Assembly: GCF_907165205.1 (NCBI RefSeq)
Contig: NC_058189.1
Span: 60,695,815-60,759,814 of the forward strand
Direction of reading: 5' to 3'
Length of the DNA stretch: 64,000 bases
From: Coccinella septempunctata
Taxonomy: Eukaryota; Arthropoda; Insecta; Coleoptera; Coccinellidae
Below the pieces are notes generated by a model. It did no database searches and was not told where the DNA came from. It saw only the letters and a program-made list of their open reading frames with translations. Position numbers and translations under genes: made by a program. The first letter of the stretch is position 1. Every line of letters begins with the position of its first letter. Positions 31,601-42,860 of the stretch are shown piece after piece.

Positions 31601-34600
31601 AATCCCCTTCCGATGCTCTGAACTGTTCAATTGTGTTTTCCTCAAAAACGGATGAAAAAATATACAGTGAAATTATTAGCAAAAAACGAAAAAAAAATTC
31701 AACTTTAACGCCCTCTATCTTTTTCCACAGCAATATTTTATTGAGGTATATTTAGTCCTATCGCCATATTTTGGTCCAAACAATCTGTCCTTACCCTATG
31801 TCCCAATGCTTATGAATCATCCTGTATTGGTTGAATGAGGGGCTTATCGCTCATTTAAAACATCTATCATTTTCTACAGCCTACTCGTGTTAATACAGTC
31901 CGCATGCCCAATATTTTCAGCTTATTCAGTCATTCCGTAAATTCTTCTGTTTTTGCAATACTTTATTGTCCTAAAAAGTTTCTTCAAATGATCAAAAGAT
32001 CATTCAATATTTTGCGATGTTTTTCTTTGGCTATCCGATTGAATGAAATATAACTTTTGCATCTTTCTTTTTCGAATGCTAATATACAGGATGCAGGGTG
32101 TTTTCAAAGCTGACTCCCTACAACCTCTAGAAATTCGATAAAATTTCATTGAATTTCAAGTACGGGACTGTAAAAGGTTTTTACGAAGCCGGACTTCGTA
32201 AAAACGAAACAAAACATAAACATATGGCTGGACAATGAATGGTTCAGTACCATTTTCATCGGATTGAAGGCATCAGGTCACTCGAGAGAATAATAATTGT
32301 ATCGTGCAATTTATGTATGGCAAAAAAAAGTAGAAAATCGAGGCACTTTCTTGAAAGAGCTTATTTTATGTTGAAACAGTGCTGTGATGTTTCCCCATTT
32401 CATCCTATTTTTACGACGATTGTTGGAATGTTCGAGCAAGAAGATTGTGATGCCCATTGTGAAAAAATTCGTGAATAATTTAGACGAATTTTATTGGTGA
32501 GATTTTGAAGTATTATTCTATTTTTTCACACTTGTGTCCTAAATCTCTTCTGTCAGTTGGTATCGAAATGAGCCATTTCATAAAATCGTGTAAGTTACTA
32601 AAAATAATGAGGAAAATTCGGCAATCCTAAGTTTCCATTTTCATTACCACGTAAATATCGAACGAACCAATATTCTAATCGAAACCACATGGTCGAATCA
32701 GGAGATAAGTTTTTTCCCACTGCTTTGCGATAATTCAGCTATCAAACGGTCTAGGGTCGTATTAGGATCTATTTCAGTAATCATTTTCAATTTTTTTTTT
32801 TCAACTTTGTCATTTTGAAAGTTTTGTATAGTTGATTTTTGGTGAAACGCTTCATTTTGATCAGTTATACCTTCTGTTAAAAAAAGAATCACCTTTAAAT
32901 ACACCCTGTATTATTCAGTTGCAGATAAGCAGAATCATAAAAAGAAAGAGCATTTTTTTATAATTTAGTGGAATTTATCTGCTTGATGGATACTTTTTAT
33001 TGAATTTACGCAATCCTGATAATAAACTCCTTTGTATTGCCCTACACACATGCAATTTATTATTTTTGACAGTGAATTTCTCGGAGATAAATGATAATTG
33101 TTCTGTAGGTTTGTAAATAATAAAAAAAAATCCTTCCAGAACACTGCCTTGTGATAATTATTTTTTATGGCTAAATTTTAAAGAGTCTATCCTCTAAAGG
33201 GGGTGATACTGCCCACTTTTCCCTTAGGACGCCCGTGGTTGAGTGTAATGAGTGTAATTTTCACTGACGTTTTCCACCTCCCAGCTGTGTAATGCAATTG
33301 TTTGTTTCTATAGCAGCCTTAGAATTTTCCAATACATCCTCTGCTGTTCCTATTTAATTTTTTATTCGAAAATGAGGATCTTAGCTGGGTAAACCTCCGT
33401 TTCATGTGGATTCTCTTCGTTTCAGGTCTCACTTGCCCGGAGGTTCAACGATGAGATCGGATATTACGACATGCCAAACCGTTGCTCGCCCGTTCAGCAC
33501 CATCCGCCAGGTTTGCCTCAACGTGGTGGCGGCGCGGACTACGACGTGCCGCCGCTCAGGCATGTGACCCTAGGCGCCAGTCCGGGGTGTGCGAGATGCG
33601 CATCCGCCTCCCCCTCGTCGGTGTCTCCCGTGATAAGGGACGGGGAGGCCTACGACGTACCCAGGCCGCACAATCACCACCTGAACCAGCTTACCCCGTC
33701 GAGCTCGGCTAGCTCTCTGACAGGTAGTACGATTATTTATAATATAATAATAATAATAATAATCTTTATTAGTCCATTTAGACCTAGCTACAATTATACT
33801 AACTGACAAAGAAACTGCAACACCCAGAAGGAGCTGTTCAAATTTTAATTTTTTTTTGGTAAAACATAGATATCTCTTCATAAACTTTTTAGGGTTTTCA
33901 CTCCCAATCTCTGAAACAAAATCAATTAAAAATGAAATCAACGATTTGTTCCAGCGTAAATTCTTGCACTAATTTGTCAGGAGCAAATTAACTAGAAAAA
34001 ATTGTTGCCTGACAATGAACTCAAAATAAATAACGTTGAAATTATAATTCTAAGTTGTAACGTTTCGGAGTCTATATCAGACTCCTTCATCAGACGAAAA
34101 ATCTATGACATTAATTGTCAACACACAGAAACAGAGACTGCATAGAAACGTTGATTCATTTAATTTTTGTAGAGTTTCAGAATTACATCTCGGAGGAAAG
34201 AGAGCGAGCAGACTTTGCTCTGATTCGTAGATAGACGTAGATCTGCGCTCTGATTGGACGGTATGACGTAACAGATTAAAAAGATGCGATTCTGGAACGA
34301 GCCATTTGAAATTACCGGATGACAGTCTCTGTTTCTGTGTGTTGACAATTAATGTCAAACAAAAGCCACAATTCAGAAGATTTTCAAAAATAGATTTTTC
34401 GTCTGATGAAGGAGTCTGATATAGACTCCGAAACGTTACAACTTAGAATTATAATTTCAACGTTATTTATTTTGAGTTCATTGTCAGGCAACAATTTTTT
34501 CTATTTATTTTGCTCCTGACAAATTAGTGCAAGAATTTTCGCAGGAGCAAATCGTTGATTTCATTTTTAATTGATTTTGTTTCAGAGATTGGGAGTGAAA

Positions 34601-37600
34601 ACCCTAAAAAGTTTATGAAGAGATGCAGAATCCTCCCAGAATAAATTTCAATCGATATCTAAAACATAGATAGTATAGCAATCAGTAAATGATTAAAATT
34701 TGGAGAAAAAAAACGAAGGGTTTACAAATTTTTTATTGAATTTGTTAATAATGTGTTTTCCATCGCGGTTAACAATACACTCCCCAACACGTCTTGGCAT
34801 TGATGCAAGAAGATGGTCTATTTCTACTTGAGGGATACTATCCCAAGCTACCTGTACTTCATGTCTCAGAGCCGCCAAAGTCCGTGGGGGCTGGGGTAAA
34901 TTTCCAAGCCTTCTACCCATGATGTCCCAAACATGCTCTATGGGCGAAAGATCGGGGGATCTGGGCGGCCATGGCTAAAGATTCACATGGGTCGCTTCAA
35001 AAAAGTTTAAACTAACTCTGGCAACATGAGGTCGAGTATTATCTTGCTGAAATATTGGATTCTCGAGCCGGTTAAGTTAAGGGAGAACATATGGCTCCAC
35101 TATTTCTTGAAGGTAACGCAGCGCTGTCATGTTACCTCGAATAAAGACTAAAGGTGACCTTCTTCTATGTGCAATATCACCCCATACCATAACGCCTACT
35201 GTCTGGTGTACATGACGCTCAACATCAAAATGAGGTTCACGTCTTTCTCCTCGATGTCGTTTTACTCTTCTTCAGCCATCATATGCACCCAAGGAGAATC
35301 GAGATGAGAGACTGACATCAGGTCTCTCATCTTCCATATTCCAATGTTGTCGTTCTCTGCACCACTGTATTCTTTGCCGTCTTTCCTCAACCGTAAGAGG
35401 TAACACAAGAAGGGGTCTATAATGCTGCAGTCCAAAAGACCTCATATGGCGGTAAACCGTTCGGACAGTTACAGGATGGCCATGTTCTCCTAACCACTCA
35501 TCAGCCAAAGATCGAGTTGTCGCAAATCGGTATCTAATGGCCATAAGTCTTAGACGTCGATCTTGAACTACATTTGTGCCCATTCGACATCCGGTGCCTA
35601 CTATTCTTCGATTTTGGGCATTATCCAACACGCTTGACAACATCTCATAATAGTAGTTGGATTTCTATTCGTACGGTTAGCCATTTCTCGAAATGACAAA
35701 TGACAACCCCGCCTCCCGTAAACAAAAAATTCGACCTCTTTCAAATTCACTTAGCTGACTATAAATTCTGCGTACACGTGCCCTAGGCATTTTAACATCA
35801 ACTAAACATCGACATTGGATCTCCTCGAACAGCTAGTTTGTTTGAAAAATTTAAAAAATTGCAAAAAACGACTACAATATTTAAGTAACAAAAAATGTTT
35901 ATTTCAAAAAATCTTTTTTTTTCCAAATTTTTATCATTTACTGCTTGCTATACTATATAAAGTCGGTTGTGTATGAAACAAAGTTCCGAGATATACAGGG
36001 TGAGTCGTACATATATTTTGACAGAAGATTCTTGAGGTCGATAGAAACACTTTTTTCGTATACCATTTTTTTCGATTCGGCCTTGATAAAAATATATAGC
36101 CTTTTAAGTTTTCATAATAAGCTGTGCCACTTCTGGAAAAACAAAATTACCTTAAGAATAACTAGCTACACATCTGTGGATCTTTTAAGAAGAGTTGCAT
36201 TCAGTCAAAGTACCCAATTTTTCGAAATTCACATAAATTTTTAATTTTTGAATATCGAATTAGTTTTCAAGAGTAGGTTTCTTTGAATTTTTGGTATTTT
36301 TATGGTACGTAATGGTTATATTGGGACAACTGGAAGACGTGTGTGATATCTTGTGTTCGAAAAAGATTAATCGAATAAATGATAAGCAATGTTCCGAAAT
36401 TAATCTTATTCGATGAAACCGTTTGTGAGACTAAAAATAAGTTTTTTTTTGTTTTTTCAACAGCCAGTATCTTTCAAACTGATCTGATTTAAAAAAAAAA
36501 ATGGTAATGGGAAAAATATGATCTCAAGAATCTACTGTTGAAATATTTGTACGAGTCAAAGACTCACCCTGTAGAAACATTGAAAGTAAGAATACGCAGA
36601 GCATACCGAGAAATCATTGAAATCATTCGATGTGAAAATAAGACATACTTTTGTCCACAAAATAATGGACTACATTTCGAATATTCTTCACAGTAAAAAA
36701 ATTGTCATTATTTTCATGTTTCCTTTCAACTTTTGCTATTGTAACTGTTTTACTGTAGTAGTACCTACTAATGAAAAACTTCAATTGTACGGCATTTTTC
36801 GAAAGGTAATCGAATTACCTTCAAAAAAGGTATCACTCAACACCGCTCCCCATTTAATAGTTTAGGGGCGCTGTCAAAACGCTCACAGGGTTGATACAAA
36901 ATGTTTCCCTACCTCTTTTTGGATTGGGGCCGAGATATTCATTCAGTGCTTACATACCTGATTAGTATATGGTCCAACACATCAATCAACAACTTACAGA
37001 GAATTCAAAGACTGCAAAATCGAGCTTTGAAGGCTATATACAATTTACCAAATGACACTCCAACAACTGAGTTATATAACACCTTGAAGATACCCAACAT
37101 GAAGATCACAAAATTCGTGGAGCAGTGCAAACTAATGTACAAAATCGAGCATGGCCTACTAAAATTCAACACTGAAATGAAAAAAAGACTAAACATTCAC
37201 AACTACCATACCAGACAAATTAACAATTTCCATCTAGATAATATCAGAACAAATAGAGCCAGAAATTCACCTTACTACCAGGCTGCAATGGTATATAACA
37301 ACATACCTGAACATGTAAAACGGAAACAATCTCTCAAATTGTTCAATAAATTTGTTAAAGATTTTGCAATGACACATTTTGCCTAATGTCTCTTTATTTC
37401 ATTTGATTTTATTCAAAATTTAATGATTCTACTAGAACATCACTCTAATGATGATTTGTAGTCTTATGTATTAAATAAATAAATAAATATCAAAAGTGGT
37501 ACCTTCTTATTGACACGCTGTATAACAAGATTGCAGAGTCTCACCTTATATTTTCATACGATGATCTATACCGAAAGTGAGAATATTCTTTTAAATTCCA

Positions 37601-38773
37601 GCCGACTCCATATCCTCTTCCAACCGCAGCAGTGTGGCCAACATGCCCGACTACGACGTACCCAAATCCCACTTCAGAGGTCCCCAGTTGGTCCTGCAAC
37701 CGTCCCAGCTCTACGACGTCCCACCTTCGCACAACCCCAAAGAATTGCCGTTAGAACTGAACTCTGCGTTGGAGAATCTCGAGAGGCTAGAGGGCGACAC
37801 CACCGGTTCCATAAAGAAACTGCTGGGATTCGTCGGACCCGGGTGGAGGAGCAAAGAAAGGTTGGCGGACACGATCTACGACATAAAACTTGCCGTTACC
37901 AGACTGCAGAACTCGCTCAACGACCTTGCGGAGTTCGGGGAGGGGACGCTGGGCAACGCTTCGAAAGCTTCCGACAAGAATCTCGCCGTTAAGTTGGCTC
38001 CCCTGGTGACGAGCCTGAGGAAGTCGTATCATACGGTGAACGAGGCGGCTGGGAAGCTGGCGCAGTCCAATTGGTGTGTGGAGCGTCTCGTTTCGAACGA
38101 GGACCTGGAGGATAGGTACGCCCCCGATGCCCTGGACACGTTGGTGTCTTGTTCCAAGGCTCTCACTGACGACATCCGACAAATAACCTCCTTCATCCAA
38201 GGTAACGGCTTGTTGTTATTCAAGAAAGACACGGCGAACGACTGGACCAACGAATACGATTACGTGCAACTGAACAACAGGGGGGAGAATAGAAAAGATC
38301 CGAACAGATACGATCTGATAGAAAACCACGATGAAGATCCCCTGGATAACGGAATGAACCTGGACAGTAACGATCGCCAGATACTGACCTTCTTCGGCGG
38401 GCAGTACCTCACCCACCATAAGAACCTCATGTTGGCGATCGACGCGTTCCTGAACACCGTCGAACGTAACCAACCCCCCAAGATATTCCTGGCGCATAGC
38501 AAATTCGTGGTGTTGAGCTCGCACAAGTTGGTACATATCGGAGATACGGTTTATAGGAATGTGGCCTGTAAGGAGGTCAAGGAGAGGGCCTTGAATTTCT
38601 CCAACGCCCTCTCGGATGTCCTGGCGAAGAGCGTTATGAAGACGAAACAGGCGGCTTTGCAATTCCCGACCGTGACCGCGGTGCAGGAGATGGTGGACAG
38701 CGTGCTGGACATTTCGCACGCGGCCAACAATTTGAAGATGTGTTTACTGCAGGCCACCGCGAGTTTTTTGTAA
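25669..38773 (+). CDS. p130CAS: p130Cas/BCAR1-family adaptor protein
   Basis: This is a focal-adhesion scaffold that binds FAK and proline-rich ligands through SH3 and is phosphorylated by Src-family kinases. Five exons join in frame: 25669-25698, 25879-26022, 26080-26202, 33426-33723 and 37602-38773, giving 588 aa. The SH3 domain (ALFDNVPDSSDELAFHKGD, EGWWLCSLKGRQ, ICPGNRLRLLP) spans about residues 15-75. A short substrate region follows with YDIP, YDMP and several YDVP motifs. Next come a serine-rich helical bundle and a Src-binding YDYVQL, and then the FAT-like C-terminal domain. The first exon (MPQLVENSFQ) is inferred from frame and a GTAAAT donor; ATG 25885 is the fallback start. Further exons in the 7.2-kb intron cannot be excluded. 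Confidence 0.9.
27480..27797 (-). pseudogene. Unidentified coding-like 3' exon or pseudogene fragment
   Basis: A GC-richer island inside the p130Cas intron is open on the minus strand: KQSGNGIVRDIISYRS...THPEFPMVTNTNQSRTGRIGEYRIGDF. It stops at 27527, but the neighbouring frame remains open through NGEKEETSCYVDQDHFEIQ...SPIGKSK and then stops directly before an AATAAA. A TTTTAG acceptor precedes 27797. This looks like a 3'-terminal exon with a frame change near 27545. I cannot identify the protein. Confidence 0.35.
28157..29662 (+). mobile_element. Degenerate mariner transposon
   Basis: Terminal inverted repeats of about 30 bp (left CGAGGATTTATTGAT, right ATCAATATATCCTCG-like) bound a decayed mariner transposase. 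An N-terminal helix-turn-helix region is at 28316-28576 (YRAIIKYLYLKGLRGKQIYEDM, then GTVKNW and DDRSGRPVS). The catalytic half is at 29013-29590 with MNETWVHFYDP, LFLQDNDPAHKS and YSPDLAPSDYHLFPQLK, the mariner DD34D signature. Stops and frameshifts interrupt it. The middle is replaced by an insertion beginning at about 28768 with ATCATAATCATAATC repeats. A TA target site is seen on the left. Confidence 0.85.
30270..30493 (+). promoter_or_regulatory. GC-rich block with GTAAGT donor: candidate alternative first exon of p130Cas
   Basis: A CpG-dense segment (about 30280-30440) in an AT-rich intron is followed by less GC-rich sequence that ends AACCG before a consensus GTAAGT donor at 30494. No ATG opens a frame that reaches the donor in phase with exon 33426, so it would be a 5'UTR exon. 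Spliced to 33426 it could give an isoform lacking SH3 that starts at ATG 33471 (MPNRCSPVQ). ORFs called inside it are compositional artefacts. Confidence 0.5.
31280..31826. repeat. Long-TIR foldback MITE (ACAGGGTGATTCATAA family), copy 1
   Basis: Inverted arms of about 125 bp (outer TACAGGGTGATTCATAACTA, inner AAAGATAGAGGGCGTTAAAG) face each other across a short core with TA at the edges. The core contains GAAGTCGGAGGAGGCCACGTA and a TAAATAAATAAA run. The same arms and core recur at 63049-63417. Confidence 0.8.
32091..32910. repeat. CAGGGTGTTTTCAAAG MITE, copy 1, with internal insertion
   Basis: The left end GCAGGGTGTTTTCAAAGCTG and the right end AATACACCCTGTA are inverted repeats. The right 330 bp align over most of their length with the element at 62529-62893. 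The left part holds extra sequence, including a strong hairpin TTTTACGAAGCCGGACTTCGTAAAA at about 32176-32200 (read as two arms, TTTTACGAAG and CTTCGTAAAA). The plus ORF at 32239-32478 has no recognisable domain. Confidence 0.65.
33736..33800 (-). repeat. 3' tail of a non-LTR element, (TTA)n
   Basis: On the minus strand the sequence reads AATAAAGATTATTATTATTA, a poly(A)-signal-like stretch running into a TTA microsatellite, typical of non-LTR retrotransposon or SINE 3' ends. A similar arrangement with ATC repeats occurs at about 28771-28800 inside the mariner. The donor of p130Cas exon 33426-33723 lies immediately upstream. Confidence 0.45.
33872..34624. mobile_element. Foldback element with two opposed hammerhead-like cores
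   Basis: Arms of about 270 bp form a near-perfect inverted repeat around a roughly 190-bp unique centre. Each arm holds CTGATGA, a seven-pair stem (AGGAGTC/AGACTCC-type), GAAA, then ACGTT...AACGT and TT: the layout of a hammerhead ribozyme core. The plus copy is at 34403-34464, the minus copy at 34093-34032. Penelope-like retroelements are known to carry hammerheads in LTR-like, sometimes inverted, repeats, so this may be a non-autonomous relative. Pairing for stem I is poor by eye, so activity is uncertain. Confidence 0.6.
34671..35956 (-). mobile_element. Degenerate Tc1-type transposon
   Basis: TIRs beginning TAGTATAGCAA(T/G)CAGTAAATGAT bound the element. The minus-strand transposase starts at about 35790 (MPRARVRRIYSQLSEFERGR), continues in 35643-35272 (DEWLGEHGHPVTVRTVYRHMRSFGL) and ends with FQQDNTRPH, SPDLSPIEHVWD and VEIDHLLASMPRRV, the DD34E signature. 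At least two in-frame stops and one frame change make it inactive. It abuts the foldback element and lies in the last intron of p130Cas. Confidence 0.88.
35994..36573. repeat. CAGGGTGAGTC MITE, copy 1
   Basis: The ends TACAGGGTGAGTCGTACA and GTACGAGTCAAAGACTCACCCTGTA are inverted, and both arms continue with ATTCTTGAG / CTCAAGAAT. The core has no ORF. A 125-bp deletion derivative lies at 62404-62528. Confidence 0.7.
36900..37492 (+). mobile_element. 5'-truncated LINE, C-terminal ORF2 end
   Basis: The ORF 36901-37386 (IQRLQNRALKAIYNLP, then NNIPEHVKRKQSLKLFNKFVKDF) resembles the region downstream of the reverse transcriptase in non-LTR retrotransposons. It ends with a stop about 85 bp before a TAAATAAATAAATAAAT tail. 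No RT motifs remain. Clade not assigned. Confidence 0.7.
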
Positions 38774-39360
38774 GTGTAGTATATATTAGATAGAGACGTT
38801 GTATGTGAACATATTTCATTCGCCCTTTAACGGTTTTTGGAGTTCGCTGAATGTTCAAGGACGAATTTATGATGTTCCAGAGCTAGTCAGGTGTATGTTC
38901 TGGCTTTATTGATGCTTGAAGCCAAACATGGCTGGAAAGTACTATGGAAAGACTTTCGGGATATGATCTCTATGTTTAACTGGATCAAACCTTCTTAATG
39001 CTTCAGATATGGCGAGTTCTTACTTCTCTAAGCAGAGTTCCCGAGAACTAAGACCAGGGGAAGGACCAATCAAGTTTTTAGTTGGCGATACGTGATCACC
39101 ATCTGCCTAGTTGTGTTGGTCTCCTTGTTGGGTCTTAGTTCTTAAGAACTATGAGACTACGTACCCAATGATATTGTCAGTTGGGATATTAAATTTCTAA
39201 TACTGTATACTATATGTGGGCTTGAATTGAGCGGTGTCCACTTTCTTGCACCTCTAATTGTGCGTTAAGAATGCATTGGGTTTGGGGGGTGTAGGTGATT
39301 CGTGAATTCAAAGATCTTCAATAATTTCTGCTGTCAAGCGAAAAATGTCTGTTTGGACAT
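38774..39360. other. p130Cas 3' flank
   Basis: The 3'UTR and downstream sequence of p130Cas. No obvious AATAAA lies in the first 500 bp. The unit that becomes tandemly repeated downstream begins near the right end of this stretch. Confidence 0.35.
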
Positions 39361-39362
39361 CG

Positions 39363-40690
39363 AAAAATCCTTCAGGATTTGTTGGACGTGTCAGTCTTTC
39401 AACATTTTTTTTTCTATTCGAATCATTAGAGAATGGGAGAAGTAGGTGATTCGGGAATCAACTGATTTCGGATTGTTTCATGCCCTTAAAATCGGTGGAT
39501 ATTCGAACCTGTAATCTTCAACTTTGATTTCAAGGATTGAGGAAAAAAATCTGTAATATGGGGGAAGTAGGTTATCCGGGAGTGTACAGTTCTTAGGTCA
39601 ATAATGGTTAGATTGATGTGCTCGAGCAAACACCAGTATTAGCAATATATCATAACCATGCATAATCTAATCGATTTGAACTGGGAGAAGTAAGAAAAAT
39701 CCTTCAGGATTTGATGGACGTGTCAGTCTTTCAACATTTTTTTTTCTCTTCGAATCATTAGAGAATGGGAGAAGTAGGTGATTCGGGAATCAACTGATTT
39801 CGGATTGTTTCATGCCCTTAAAATCGGTGGATATTCGAACCTGTAATCTTCAACTTTGATTTCAAGGATTGAGGAAAAAAAATCTGTAATATGGGGGAAG
39901 TAGGTTATCCGGGAGTGTACAGTTCTTAGGTCAATAATGGTTAGATTGATGTGCTCGAGCAAACACCAGTATTAGCAATATATCATAACTATGCATAATC
40001 TAATCGATTTGAACTGGGAGAAGTAAGAAAAATCCTTTAGGATTTGATGGACGTGTCAGTCTTTCAACATTTTTTTTTCTATTCGAATCATTAGAGAATG
40101 GGAGAAGTAGGTGATTCGGGAATCAACAGATTTCGGATTGTTTCATGCCCTTAAAATCGGTGGATATTCGAACCTGTAATCTTCAACTTTGATTTCAAGG
40201 ATTGAGGAAAAAAATCTGTAATATGGGGTAAGTAGGTTATCCGGGAGTGTACAGTTCTTAGGTCAATAATGGTTAGATTGATGTGCTCGAGCATACCACC
40301 CGCCGATATCAACAAGTTGTATGGTCTGAATTGAACTAGCTAATTTGCCATCGTCAAGGCAAAGACTGCAGGGAATTGAAGGAGTAAATGGCTGTTCCAC
40401 TTTCGAACAATATTTATTAAATTTATATAGAGATTTATAGAATGGAAGAAGTAGGTGATTCGGGAATCAACTGATATCGGATTGTTTCATGCCCTCAAAA
40501 TCAGTGGATAGTTGAACCTGCAATCTTCAACTTTGATTTCAAGGCTGGAGAAAGAAAATCTGTATTATGGAGGAAGTAGGTGATTCGGTAGTGTACAGTT
40601 CTTAGATCAATAATGGTTTATTTGATGTGCCCGAGCAAATACCAGTATTAGCAATATATCATAACCATTCATCATTTAGAGAGAAAAAGT
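39363..40690. repeat. Tandem repeat, about 332-bp unit, three to four copies
   Basis: The landmark AAAAATCCTTCAGGATTTG starts at 39363 and 39695, and with one change (TTTAGG) at 40028, giving a 332-333-bp period. Copies are nearly identical. A fourth, diverged partial unit with an inserted segment runs to about 40690. Each unit contains GGGAGAAGTAGGTGATTCGGG and GGGGGAAGTAGGTTATCCGGG, so an older sub-repeat is visible inside it. No ORF. Satellite-like or minisatellite array 0.6 kb past p130Cas. Confidence 0.85.
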
Positions 40691-42390
40691 TTATTTTAAT
40701 GGCCATCGACCTAGGTCCTTCAGCCTGTTTCATCATTTAATTGATTTGATCTGGGAGAAGTAGGTATTCCGTGAATCCAAAGATCATAGATCAATTGTTT
40801 TCAGTACTGATCACATCAATTTAATATTGGAATATCTAGGGGGAGATAAATCGGAGGTAAGCAACTCCGAAGAATGAAATGGGAGGCATTTTGCACGCTC
40901 TGCTACCCTATTGGCTGGTATATAGGTTTTTCCATATTCATATTAAAAAAATGTAATAAAATCATTACTTATTAAATTCTCTTATTAATTATTGTTTCTC
41001 CAAGCAATTGTACATTCATGTGGAAAATGTAGGTTCATGCTATATCATTCAAAATAAAATCGAATTTCGTTCCTTGAACATGATGCGAACTCCATTAGAT
41101 CTCAACTTTTGAGGGTAGTTGAAATCAGAACTTGAGTATTATTTTTCTAACTGCTTGGTGAACAACAGCTTTATTTATTTCAGTTCGAATGTAAAGATGA
41201 TTATGAAAAAGAGCTATTTTTATTTAGAAATAAATATTTTCCGTTTAATTAAATTCGATTTTTTATGATTTCCTTGGTTTATCTCATTTCATTTCTGATC
41301 TGGATATTTGGGGAACAACTTGTCAGAGGATAACAGAAAAATCTTTGAATCTGAAAATTCAATGATTTTATTGAGTACTTCCAAACTTTCGAGTGAAATT
41401 TAAATTTCGCTTAATTTTCTTGATTTTTCCCAGTTTCCTAGGCAACTTTTCCCAATTTTTCTTCCTTAAGAACCGTCGAAGAAGTACTAGGAAGGTTTCA
41501 AACAAAAAACTAACAAAATCTGTCTAGACGTTTTAATGATGCGTTGACAATGCACCATTTTTAATCACTGGATTTGTAGTATCGATCTGAAGGAAAGCAG
41601 TCGTGTGATGAATAAGGAATAATGTGGATATTTATCGGTTATAACTTTAATGGCCCGTAAGAGTATCCATTGATAAAGCAGCCAATGATGAATTTCCAGT
41701 GGAAGGTTTTTTTTTCAAGTTTTTTCCATATTTGCAACAACCACTTCGATATTTATACGGTGTGTTTAATTCATACTTAGTGCAAGTTTCTCAAGAAGCG
41801 CACAAATTTTGCATGACGCACAACATAATATTTGAACACGCACAAATTCATTGAGTTCATCGCACAAAATTTCAGATGAAAAAAATGACAAGAACTAGAG
41901 TGATTAATATTAATATCTATGAATAGAAAATGAAGAATTTAAAAAGGGACGAAATGTAATGCGTAATGTGGAGCAAATCGTTTTGTATTGTTATTTTTGT
42001 ATTTCGAGGAGCAACACAAAATGAGTTAAATGAATTAGTTTTCGTATAAGCATATCAGTATGTGAATTATGGAGGTATGTATGTATGGTTAGATATGAGA
42101 GGGTATGTTATGAGAATTGGTAGATATCAATTATCCAAAATACTATATTTTTTGCACCAAATTCCTGGTGAGAATAAAAAAATGATGTCTTTTTGTTATT
42201 GGGAGGGGATTAATTTTATCCTACTAGTCCATTTTCAATGAATCTTACCATTTAGTTCAATTCGAAAATATTTTCTACAAAAAAACAAAAAATATACGCA
42301 CAATATGATTCCTCTTATGAACTTTCGAAAGAGTACGATGGTGAAGTTGAGGATTATTTTCTACGATGAAATCATCAGAGGAAAGGATAT
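40691..42390. other. AT-rich desert
   Basis: No gene is seen. The motif CGCACAA recurs four times between 41797 and 41870 and again at scattered points to about 47050, which is notable because CpG is rare here. Confidence 0.4.
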
Positions 42391-42860
42391 ACTAAGTGAG
42401 TCAACAGTGCTCGATCTCTCATTGCCTATCTGATTTGGAGGTTTTCAGGTCTTCTTCAGTGTTTAGGATCACTGATCACTACCTAGGACCACATGTACTA
42501 CATGTGGTCAATTTTTTCGAATGACATGCGCTGAACTTTTTTTGTCTGTTGGATACCCTAGAGTGTGTGTTCTTCATTTTTATGAAACATTTTAGGTCTA
42601 AAATGAATTTTAAACCACAAATTCATTTTAGGCCTGAAATGTTTCTATACTGCTACTTTTGGATACTAGGGTTATCCGACACACAAAAAAGTTCAGGGCA
42701 TGCCATTTTGAAAAACTAGAGTTATAGTGGTCTTTCGGACCACCTACAGAGTGATCCGAAAAAACTTGAAACTTCTTCGGGTATTCGAATCATTCTCTAG
42801 TCCAAAATTAGAAAATGTTATCGACTGATCGAACACTGTTAAGTCATCGTGTATGTCCAT
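42390..42860. repeat. Inverted-repeat element, TCAACAGTGCTCGA family, copy 1
   Basis: The left TCAACAGTGCTCGATC and right GATCGAACACTGTTAA are inverted. Inside, further arms pair around AATTCATTTTAGGCCTGAAATG and CATTTTAGGTCTAAAATGAATT. The internal order (GGATCACT, AACTTTTTTTGTCTGTTGGATA, GAGTGATCCGAAAAA) matches 48410-48690, so these are two copies of one family. Confidence 0.6.

Noticed and set aside
32239..32478. 79-codon plus ORF inside a MITE
   Set aside because: It lies in repeat-derived sequence and has no recognisable domain.
37787..38858. Several minus-strand ORFs of 68-167 codons opposite the last p130Cas exon
   Set aside because: The exon is GC-rich, so antisense frames stay open by composition. 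The plus frame matches p130Cas throughout.
39363..40300. CRISPR-like array
   Set aside because: Units are 332 bp with no short repeat/spacer alternation, and the genome is eukaryotic.
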